Source: Candidatus Angelobacter sp. Gp1-AA117
GTDB taxonomy: Bacteria > Acidobacteriota > Terriglobia > Terriglobales > Acidobacteriaceae
Length of the DNA: 36,315 nucleotides
Assembly (NCBI GenBank): GCA_003223515.1
Contig: QHVI01000055.1
Coordinates: 1-36,315, forward strand
Direction: 5' to 3'
The notes beneath the pieces are model-generated. The model was not told where the DNA came from and did no database searches. It was given only the letters and a program-made list of their open reading frames with translations. Position numbers and translations under genes: made by a program. This document shows, in pieces, positions 24,221-31,538 of this stretch; positions within the stretch are counted from its first letter, which is position 1, and every line of letters starts with the position of its first letter.

Positions 24221-24479
24221 TTTGTAATTAGAGTGTGAATACACTTTTACTGGATCCCCTTAAAAAATTGCTATAAAACAGTAACTAACATCTATCCAGC
24301 TTCACTGCGGCACGACAAAGTCATTCGCTGTCGAATGACGGAGTAAACGCCAATAGCTCTTTCTGGTGAGACCTTGCACGGAAGCAGTTTGACCTAGATC
24401 GGAAGTTGCCTAGGTGCCTCTCAGACGCTAATCAAAGACTTTGCCTGAAGTCGGCATCGTGAGGCAGAAAGGATTTTCA
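24221..24479. other. Spacer with palindrome before the four-gene operon
   Basis: The spacer holds GTGT-GAAT-ACAC just after the RelA-like stop and an exact hairpin GTCATTCG-CTGT-CGAATGAC at 24320-24339. This could end the first transcript, be an operator, or be a repeat-family hairpin. The operon promoter is probably in the second half, but no box is convincing. Confidence 0.45.
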
Positions 24480-24905
24480 ATGTCAAGGAGGATTGTCTCA
24501 GCGCAATTGCAGGCCGGATCTGTATCCGCAGCCAGCGATGTAGATTCTTATTTTGACAGGCTGATTAAGTACATACCATCGGATATAGTTGCCGCCTGGA
24601 TTTTTATAAGCAGCATATTCAAGGCGAGCAAGAGCACACCATCTCAGCCGGGGCTTCTTACGCTGTGGATCACGTTTTTTGTCGGGATTGCGTTCACCGC
24701 TTTATGGACATGGTTTCAGACGGACAAACCGGCATTCCCCAAACCGGTGGCCCAGACCGTAATTACAACAATAGCTTTTGCAGTGTGGGCCTACGCTTTA
24801 GGAGGCCCGTTCCCGGAATGGATTCCCGGGTTTTACAAGCCAGTGACCGGAAGCCTTATTTTAGTCGGCTACACGCTGCTAGTTGCTCGGTTTGTTCCTA
24901 AGTAA
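24480..24905 (+). CDS. Small multi-span membrane protein, first gene of the protease-NTPase operon
   Basis: From the ATG at 24480 (AAAGGA ribosome site, 7-base spacing) the product has 141 residues. A longer TTG start at 24441 lacks such a site. After a soluble start (MSRRIVSAQLQAGSVSAASD) comes DSYFDRLIKYIPSDIVAAWIFISSIF, then two or three further spans (LLTLWITFFVGIAFTALWTWF, VAQTVITTIAFAVWAYALG, SLILVGYTLLVARF). I have a general memory of similar small proteins with a K-Y-I-P-x-x-I-V-A motif beside NTPase-based conflict genes but cannot name a family. It precedes the M29 gene by seven bases and could be the membrane-acting effector or an anchor. Confidence 0.75.
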   Translation: MSRRIVSAQLQAGSVSAASDVDSYFDRLIKYIPSDIVAAWIFISSIFKASKSTPSQPGLLTLWITFFVGIAFTALWTWFQTDKPAFPKPVAQTVITTIAFAVWAYALGGPFPEWIPGFYKPVTGSLILVGYTLLVARFVPK

Positions 24906-24912
24906 ACGGTGT

Positions 24913-26295
24913 ATGATTATGGTACGAACACACTCCCAAGCCGAGTTGAACGGCGCTATTGCCCTGCTAGTCAAATCATTAGGCCTGCGAGGGGGAGAGA
25001 CGCTCGCAGTTTTTTTTGACGAGACTTCCGAGCAGGTTTCGCAACTCATCAGCTTCGCCGCTTCTCAGCTCGGCATATTGACATTACTACGCCAGGTTTC
25101 CAGAGAGGCGCAATCCCGTTTTCTCAAAGGGGATGAACTCCCTTTGGAAGATTCCTCCGCCCTATCGGAGGCGCTAGCGGTTATCACATGCCTTGGAGAC
25201 CATACCGATGGGCTTGCCTATAGAAGGGCGTTAATTTCGTTCGGGACTTCAACGGACAAGCGGATGGCGCATATGCCAGGCGCACTCCCTGAGTTTTTCC
25301 GGGACGCGATTGATGTGGATTATGAGCCGTTGATTAGAAAATGTGATGAGTTGGCCATTGTCCTGGCGGTAGGAAGTGAAGCCGTTGTTCGCACTTACAT
25401 ACACGACGAGGGCGGGCTTCCTGTCGAAGAGCACGTATTGCGCTTTCAACTGGGCGGGATGAAACGCCTTCCGGTAATCAGCACGGGCCTGATATCGCCC
25501 GGCACGTGGGGAAATGTTCCGGGTGCGGAAACTTTCATTGCTCCCATTGAGGGAACAGCGCATGGTACCTATGTAGTGAATGGTTCCTTCACGGATTGTG
25601 TCATCTCGGGCAGATCAAGAATCCTGCTTACGTTTTCACAAGGTAATTTGAGCAAGTTTGATGGTACGCCCGATGTTCTGCCGAAGTTCGTGGAATTGAT
25701 GGAAAGCCTGCCGCGTATGCCGGAAGGGACCGTTCTCGGATTGGCTGAATTCGGGATTGGGACAAACCCGGCCGTTCAAAAGCTGGTAGGTAAGTCGCTC
25801 ATCGATGAAAAATGTCTTGGAACAGCGCATATCGCGATTGGCGGCAACATCAGCTATGGGGGCAAGCTCAATGCGCCGGCCCACGAGGATTTTGTCACCA
25901 GGTTTCCCAGCATAGAAATCGATGGGAAAATGATCCTCTATCATGGCAAGGACAAGTTTGTAGGACGGGAATGGCGCGAGAGTGTAACAGAAGTTGAGGT
26001 CGCACCGGCCGCTCTCCGCCGGAATACCCAGGTGCGCAGAACATTCACGAGCGCTGAAGTAGGCGACGAATCCCTGAAGGTGCGGCGGATATTCCGTGCA
26101 GAGCGGCTGTGCAGCTACACGGTCGGCGAACCCAGCACCAGCAAATTGTTGTCGCGGGTGTATCGCCAAATACCCAACCTGCCCGGCTTGCTCGAAGTGG
26201 GGGATCTCATCCGGAGCACGGGCATGGCTCCAGACCTGCTCGGCGCAACCTTAACTATCCTTCATCGTCACGAGTTGGTTGAATTGAAAGAGTAA
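24913..26295 (+). CDS. M29-type metallo-aminopeptidase (aminopeptidase T-like) with C-terminal helical domain
   Basis: M29 enzymes are two-metal, usually cobalt- or zinc-dependent aminopeptidases. The core here shows the family pattern: GAETFIAPIEGTAHGT (Glu206), LAEFGIGTNPAVQ (Glu279), DEKCLGTAHIAIGGN (His306) and APAHEDFV (His324, Asp326). All five expected metal ligands are therefore present and the enzyme may be active. Residues about 1-190 form the usual first domain. After about 400 a C-terminal extension (LLSRVYRQIPNLPGLLEVGDLI to HRHELVELKE) resembles a winged helix. The product has 460 residues from the ATG at 24913; a second ATG lies at 24919. It is two bases from the next gene's GTG. 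Such a peptidase beside NTPases is unusual. Confidence 0.8.
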   Translation: MIMVRTHSQAELNGAIALLVKSLGLRGGETLAVFFDETSEQVSQLISFAASQLGILTLLRQVSREAQSRFLKGDELPLEDSSALSEALAVITCLGDHTDGLAYRRALISFGTSTDKRMAHMPGALPEFFRDAIDVDYEPLIRKCDELAIVLAVGSEAVVRTYIHDEGGLPVEEHVLRFQLGGMKRLPVISTGLISPGTWGNVPGAETFIAPIEGTAHGTYVVNGSFTDCVISGRSRILLTFSQGNLSKFDGTPDVLPKFVELMESLPRMPEGTVLGLAEFGIGTNPAVQKLVGKSLIDEKCLGTAHIAIGGNISYGGKLNAPAHEDFVTRFPSIEIDGKMILYHGKDKFVGREWRESVTEVEVAPAALRRNTQVRRTFTSAEVGDESLKVRRIFRAERLCSYTVGEPSTSKLLSRVYRQIPNLPGLLEVGDLIRSTGMAPDLLGATLTILHRHELVELKE

Positions 26296-26297
26296 TC

Positions 26298-27899
26298 GTG
26301 TCTGATTTTATTCCTCCATCGTCGCTTATCGAGACGTTGACGGAAGAGTGCGCGTTCGACAAGCGGCGGGTCGCAAATACCGATAATTTTGAGATCCACT
26401 ATTTGGATTTGACCTCGTTGAAGTTAAAGGTCAATCCGGACAGCACGCCTTTCCTCATTCCTAAACGTTTTGCCAATATGTCTCACATAACGGCCGCGCA
26501 ATTGCATGAGCTGATTCTGGTGCTAGAAAAAGAGGTGGGCTCGGGATTCAGCGGCGGCGTCCTAGTTTTGGGGGGGATGCTCCAGACCCTGAAAAACGTC
26601 ACGCAACGAACGCTTGTCAAGAATAAGGTCGCGGTGCTGGCACGAAACCAATTTCAAGAGGCATACCAGTCAGCCAACAGCGCCGGGCTGATCTCCGCGT
26701 TGACGACGGCGCTGGTGACCGCATTAGGCCGCCAGGCTTTGTCACCTTACCATTCAACAATCCCGGCGCTGGCCGGTTCCTTTTTTGGAAGAGGTCCCAT
26801 CCTGAAGAAAGTGTTTGACATTCAGGACAACTTCACCTTTGTGGGCAACCGGCGAATCGGAAAAACCAGCCTGCTCCAGGAGATCAAGCACCGTTTGAAG
26901 ATTAGTGGGAAACCCGTCATTATTGCCGATCTGTATGGGGCGGTATGCAGCAGCACCCACGAGGTGCTGACTCAGCTATTGCGAGACATTGATCCCTCCG
27001 GCAATTATGAACGCCATTCCACCACGCAGGACATCGGCCATGTTTTCCATTCAACCGTGGCCAGGCTTGCGCGAGAATCCACGGTCGTTGTTTTCATCGA
27101 CGAAATCGACAAAATCCTGGCCTTTGATCAAAGACAGTCGAATGAGCTGATGGAGCGCTTTCGGGACGTGTTCCACAAGGCGAACAATACGCGCTTCTAT
27201 GCCGCAGGATTCCGTAACGCCAAGTCGTTAATGAATGATGTAAAAACGCCGCTGTATGGATTCACAAAAATACTGGAATTGGAAGTATTAACAAGGGCCG
27301 AATCGAAAACCATGATCGAGCTTCCCCTCCTGAATTTGGGGATTGACATTCGCAATTCGGAGATCGTCGAAGCCATTTACGGCGAGACCGCCGGCCACCC
27401 TGAATTGATCCAGATGTGCTGCGCTGAGGTCATTCGTCATGTGGATGAAACGGGTGGTATTCCCGGACCGACGGACCTTCTGACCCAGGTATTTCAGTCC
27501 GGAGATTTCAGAGAGAAGGTCTTCGGAGCCTTCCTGGCCAATACGCATGCCCCTGAACGGCTGGCCACGTATCTTCTTATGAAAAGAGGCTTCAAGCTAG
27601 GTGGAACCTTTGACAATTTCGATTTTGACATACCGACGATTGACGAGTGCCTAAGGTCGGTAGGCAAGCAAGTGGCGACAGCAGAACTGTACACCATTAC
27701 GGAAAACCTCTTGATCAGCGGAATATTGGTCAGGCGCACCGGCAGCAATCGATTCCGCTTCGCAATTCCACAGCTTGCGCGGTATTGCCAGAACTATGGT
27801 CTCGAATTCATGATCCGAAAAGCGCTCGAAGAAATAGGCAATTTACGATCATCATGGGCGGAAGTTCTCAGGGGAGAGCCCGAAAGAAAGCTGCTGTGA
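26298..27899 (+). CDS. P-loop NTPase (AAA/STAND-like) with unassigned N-terminal domain
   Basis: The start is GTG at 26298, two bases after the M29 stop, giving 533 residues. Residues 1-160 make an alpha/beta domain I do not recognise; it contains DLTSLKLKVNPDSTPFLIPKRF, a glycine-rich GSGFSGGVLVLGGMLQTLKN and KNKVAVLARNQF. The NTPase follows: SFFGRGPILKKVF (161-173, the box before Walker A typical of STAND and archaeal-ATPase types), Walker A VGNRRIGKTSLLQ (182-194), and Walker B VVVFIDEID (263-271). FYAAGFRNAKSL holds a sensor-like position, and ETAGHPELIQMCCAEV resembles the GxP-type motif of this class. A C-terminal winged helix (about 430-510) follows. A regulatory switch is the likely role; the trigger is unknown. 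Confidence 0.82.
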   Translation: MSDFIPPSSLIETLTEECAFDKRRVANTDNFEIHYLDLTSLKLKVNPDSTPFLIPKRFANMSHITAAQLHELILVLEKEVGSGFSGGVLVLGGMLQTLKNVTQRTLVKNKVAVLARNQFQEAYQSANSAGLISALTTALVTALGRQALSPYHSTIPALAGSFFGRGPILKKVFDIQDNFTFVGNRRIGKTSLLQEIKHRLKISGKPVIIADLYGAVCSSTHEVLTQLLRDIDPSGNYERHSTTQDIGHVFHSTVARLARESTVVVFIDEIDKILAFDQRQSNELMERFRDVFHKANNTRFYAAGFRNAKSLMNDVKTPLYGFTKILELEVLTRAESKTMIELPLLNLGIDIRNSEIVEAIYGETAGHPELIQMCCAEVIRHVDETGGIPGPTDLLTQVFQSGDFREKVFGAFLANTHAPERLATYLLMKRGFKLGGTFDNFDFDIPTIDECLRSVGKQVATAELYTITENLLISGILVRRTGSNRFRFAIPQLARYCQNYGLEFMIRKALEEIGNLRSSWAEVLRGEPERKLL

Positions 27900-30496
27900 A
27901 CCAAGTTGCCAAGAGACTGCTTGCCAAGTGCGTCGACCCGTCACGCACTCCCTATATCGCTGTACTCGGGCCAGCAGGTTCGGGCAAGACCCTGCTGCTT
28001 AAGACACTGTTCCAGAAGCTGCGCAAAAGGCAGGGGGTGCTGCCCGTTTTCCTGAGCCTGCGCGAACTCGCGTTGAATTCTGAAGTGGAAATGCAGGCCC
28101 AATTGATCGGACAGCTGTTGCAGCAGTTGGACGAGATCGATCCCGCGGTGGCTGACAACTTAAGAGATTCAAAAAGCTCGAATCTGGCTCAATTTCTTGA
28201 ACAGCTGTGCAACTTGACCAGCAAACGAATTGTCCTTTTCCTGGACCAGTTTGACAGCGTTCCACATTTCTTCTCGCGCCACATTTCGCGGCAACTCCGG
28301 CTCCTTTACGAAAAGGCGGCTTCTGAAAAGCACTTGTCAAGGCTCGGGGTGTTTGTCGCCGGTGTGTTGAGCATCTTCCATATCAAGCGTGAAACGGATT
28401 CCGCATTTGCCTTTTTCAGCACCGAAGCGCTGCCGTCCAATCCTCTTTCCGAACGCATCTCCGCGATTGTGGACCAACTGCCTCGCGGTCTCATTATCCA
28501 CGCCAAGGCGCTGGAGTGGCTTGCCAAATACTGCGGCCCTGATCCGGCGTTTCTGAAGGGCGTTCTAGACGAGCTAAAAAACCCGGCAATCGGAAAAGGG
28601 CAGATTTCGCCACGCTTGTTATCACAAATTGCCGCACGAAAAGTGTTTGGGCACAACGTTCTCCGGGAGATCGCTCTTAACGTGTGGCGGGATTCCTATT
28701 TGTTTGAGGTTGTGAACGAACTGCTTGAAAACAAGGCGCCGGTCCCCCTGCAAGAGCCGATTGTTGATGTCTCGGCCTTCCATCTGCAGGGAGTTGTCGT
28801 AGTCGAGAACGACCGGTATTTATTTCGAAATGAGCTGATAAAGAAACATGCGGCACGCATACTGGATGTCATACGCCAATGCCATTCAACCATCACCTCG
28901 CGGCAGCTCATGCGGCTGAAAGAGAAAGCTTCGGAAACGCCTGGAGCGCATGACATCATAATCCTGGAGTCCTTGAAACGCGCCTTCAATGAGGGCAACA
29001 CCATTGCTGACGTCAAGGGCATTCTCAGGAACATCTGGAGCACCTTGCGGGCCGGCGAGGGACCAGATCTGGACATCCATTCCGAAGTCGCGCTGCCGTC
29101 CAGTGATTTGAAAACACAGAGCGCGTCCCACGTCGCTCTTGATGCCGCAATCAGACTCAGGCGCCCCGGTTTCGGCTGGGACAAGAGCCATGTCTCGATA
29201 TGTGTTCCAGTGAAACTTGCGAACCTCAACGTATTCGTGACTGCGGAGGTTGCGCGGGCGGAATTGCGGGCTGATTTTTCCGAATGGGCTTTAGCCGTAT
29301 GGATCTATTTGCTCGGCGAACTGCGCATGCCTATTATTGCCTATACTATGTTGCCGCTGATTGCCGCAGAAAAAACGTCGGACGCACAGCCTTTCAGGAG
29401 CTTGGGGAATGCTCCCTCCACACCGTCCACTAAAAAGGCCCTCAAAGTTCTTGAGAGCGTGTTCATTGAACTAGCTTTTAGTGCGGGAGACCCGAATGAT
29501 TATATGCGCGACGTGGTCGAGCGGGCACAGATGGATAGAAACATGCGCATCGCAGCATTGAGCAATATTACCGGAGCGCCGGATGCCGCAACACGCAGGC
29601 TGCTACATTGGGCCTTTGAAACCGGAAGAGCGCATGATGATCCAAGCACTCCCATCCTGCAGCGGCTCGCGATGGGCATCTTCGATGATCTAGGTATGGA
29701 GCAACGTCGGCTGCTGCTGTCTGCCCTTTTGCAGTTGCCGGCCTGTTTCAACAGCACGGCTGAACTGATAGCTTCCGACTTGGCTGTTCCTCTGCCGGCG
29801 GTGGCTTCACTCGTGCACGCTGATATTTCCAGTTTCGATGTTCCGGAGTCCGACACGCAACTGCAGGGTTTTCTGCGAAAACCTGTTGAGTTCCTAGATG
29901 TAGGTCTTCTCAACAAAGCATTGGAGCGCTCTCGCACGGTTTGCCTGATTACGCTTGCAGACAACACGCGCTTCGGCAGCGGAGTGTTTATGGAGAAGGA
30001 TTTAATCATTACAAACTATCACGTGCTGGAAACTAACGGCCAGATCGAAAGTGCGGCCAACGCAGTGAGCATCCAACTCGGATTTACAAGCGGGCAAGCT
30101 GGCGTGCCTTGCGAACTTCATAACGCCCCGATTGTTGCCTCCAGCCGAACAGCAGAATTAGATTACGTGCTTTTGCGGCTGCGATCTCCCCGACCAGACG
30201 GGCTGAAACTCTCGTCTTCCTTTGAATATAAGCCTAAATCGGCGCTGCACATCCTGCAGCATCCACGGGGCGGATCCATGAAGCTGTCACTCAGCCACAA
30301 TGGATTGGTCGAAGCTCTTCCACCCGCTGGCAAGCTCCGTTATGTGACCACGACGGCGGGGGGCTCCAGTGGCGCACCGTGCTTCGACGAAAACTGGAAT
30401 CTTATAGCCATTCACCGGGCCGAGAAGGCTACCGGGTTCGGATCTGTCCGCGAAGGTATTCTGCTGGAGTCCATTCTCGCTGACGCAAAACTTTGA
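27896..30496 (+). CDS. STAND-like NTPase fused to a C-terminal trypsin-like serine protease
   Basis: The chosen start is the GTG at 27896, which overlaps the preceding TGA (GTGA) and gives 866 residues; an ATG at 27854 would add 14. The N-terminal NTPase has Walker A GPAGSGKT (25-32) and Walker B RIVLFLDQFD near 115-124. A long helical middle part (about 300-680) has no motif I can name; its EFLDVGLLNKALERS end leads into the protease. That domain (about 690-866) has His709 in ITNYHVL, Asp756 in LDYVLLRL and Ser825 in GGSSGAPCF, so the chymotrypsin-type triad is intact. NTPase-gated trypsin-like proteases are known in bacterial conflict systems. The gene is the last of the operon. Confidence 0.85.
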   Translation: MNQVAKRLLAKCVDPSRTPYIAVLGPAGSGKTLLLKTLFQKLRKRQGVLPVFLSLRELALNSEVEMQAQLIGQLLQQLDEIDPAVADNLRDSKSSNLAQFLEQLCNLTSKRIVLFLDQFDSVPHFFSRHISRQLRLLYEKAASEKHLSRLGVFVAGVLSIFHIKRETDSAFAFFSTEALPSNPLSERISAIVDQLPRGLIIHAKALEWLAKYCGPDPAFLKGVLDELKNPAIGKGQISPRLLSQIAARKVFGHNVLREIALNVWRDSYLFEVVNELLENKAPVPLQEPIVDVSAFHLQGVVVVENDRYLFRNELIKKHAARILDVIRQCHSTITSRQLMRLKEKASETPGAHDIIILESLKRAFNEGNTIADVKGILRNIWSTLRAGEGPDLDIHSEVALPSSDLKTQSASHVALDAAIRLRRPGFGWDKSHVSICVPVKLANLNVFVTAEVARAELRADFSEWALAVWIYLLGELRMPIIAYTMLPLIAAEKTSDAQPFRSLGNAPSTPSTKKALKVLESVFIELAFSAGDPNDYMRDVVERAQMDRNMRIAALSNITGAPDAATRRLLHWAFETGRAHDDPSTPILQRLAMGIFDDLGMEQRRLLLSALLQLPACFNSTAELIASDLAVPLPAVASLVHADISSFDVPESDTQLQGFLRKPVEFLDVGLLNKALERSRTVCLITLADNTRFGSGVFMEKDLIITNYHVLETNGQIESAANAVSIQLGFTSGQAGVPCELHNAPIVASSRTAELDYVLLRLRSPRPDGLKLSSSFEYKPKSALHILQHPRGGSMKLSLSHNGLVEALPPAGKLRYVTTTAGGSSGAPCFDENWNLIAIHRAEKATGFGSVREGILLESILADAKL

Positions 30497-30522
30497 TCAC
30501 GCATCTTCCAACAGAAGAGTAA

Positions 30523-30939
30523 GCCTCGGTTGCTAGGTTAGAGTCCGCAAAAATTCGGGGTAACCACAACCACACAGCAAAAGTTTACCAAGACGCGTTG
30601 CTTCCGGAAGCATTTCTTTCAGAAAGCGGCGACAGCGGACCACGCCGTTGGGAATTTGCGGAAGCCGGCGATCTCAGTGCAAAACCTGAATGGCAAACCA
30701 CGTTTTCTGGAAGCTTTTTTCTAAAAGGCGGCGTAGCGTGGCTGGAAGGCGCTTAACTGTGGCCCTCACTGGCTGATCTCTTTTCCGCTCCCACAGTACC
30801 GGCTTTTGCGGAGCTTGGGTTCTTTACCCCGGAGACTAATTTCATCGTGGATGAGAATCGGAAGATCGAAATCAAAGCCGCCACGAGCTTGCAACTATCT
30901 CAACCGAGACAAGCCGGGCTCTGTTGTCAAAAAAGATAG
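30523..30939 (+). pseudogene. Decayed reading frame downstream of the protease-NTPase gene
   Basis: One frame is protein-like over about 135 codons but is cut by a TAA at 30754-30756 and has no good start codon. Before the stop it reads KVYQDALLPEAFLSESG, RRWEFAEAGDLSAKPEWQT and FFLKGGVAWLEGA. After it comes LWPSLADLFSAPTVPAFAEL, GFFTPETNFIVDENRKIEIK and an end at TAG 30937. I cannot assign a family. It could be the eroded end of a fifth operon gene. Confidence 0.45.
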
Positions 30940-31323
30940 GAATGCATAGATTCCTTCGACGCACCTCACGACAGGCACTTCGCTTCGCGCTATAGAACGT
31001 ATTCGGGAAACGACAGAATGGAGAGAGTATTGCTCAAACGAGACAGCCAGTTACCAATATACAAATCAGCGTTCATCAGCGGCAAAATATTCATTAAATT
31101 TGACCCCAATTCCCCTTGCATTTCTGTAGTAGCTCTACTAGTCTATTGCTGCTTCGCCCAGGCGAATGCGCAAATTTGGTCTTTGAAAACTGAATACTAT
31201 TGATTCGGCGCGCCGGGCTCATCCCCGTGTGTCTTGTGAGCCGGCAGTCCGTCACAGTGGCTGAGTGTATTCTTGTGCTTTGGGCCGGGCTGGGGCTGTT
31301 CTTTCCGCTGAGAGACATTATGT
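30940..31323. other. Spacer with no recognised gene
   Basis: Short frames exist, including one from 31018 to 31203, but none has protein-like composition, a ribosome site or a family motif. The sequence is close to A+T balance and contains no clear repeat or hairpin. It marks the right border of the island. Confidence 0.4.
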
Positions 31324-31515
31324 TCACTTACTTCTCAAGTCGGCGAAACTCCATCTCAAGTCGGCGAATCTGGCCTTCAACTCGGCGAAAAGCGATCTCA
31401 AGCCGGCGAATTCAGACCTCAACTCGGCGAACGATTTTGGTTCATCTCCAGGTATTTCATCATGATGATGGAGATAAATGGCCAATAACCTGTTGCGCAT
31501 TGCACAAATGTTCAC
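31324..31515 (-). CDS. Short heptad-repeat (coiled-coil) ORF, uncertain
   Basis: The 63-residue frame ends in four consecutive seven-residue units of the type FAELRSE, FAGLRSL, FAELKAR, FADLRWS and a further FADLR. The DNA repeats with a 21-base period (CTCAAGTCGGCGAA-like on the plus strand, about 31336-31430). Such ELRSEFA heptads build coiled coils in small proteins of phages and Acidobacteria. No ribosome site precedes the ATG at 31515, and the start region is poor, so it may be a fragment. Confidence 0.4.
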   Translation of the reverse strand: MNICAMRNRLLAIYLHHHDEIPGDEPKSFAELRSEFAGLRSLFAELKARFADLRWSFADLRSK

Positions 31516-31538
31516 GGCTGAGTGGTGACTGCTGACTG

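Noticed and set aside
21448-24905. Possible bacterial gasdermin among the island membrane proteins
   Set aside because: Gasdermins are soluble before cleavage and about 250-300 residues long; both membrane proteins here have several constitutive hydrophobic spans and no similar layout.
31018-31203. Short plus-strand frame at the island border
   Set aside because: No ribosome site, no family motif, and composition unlike neighbouring proteins.
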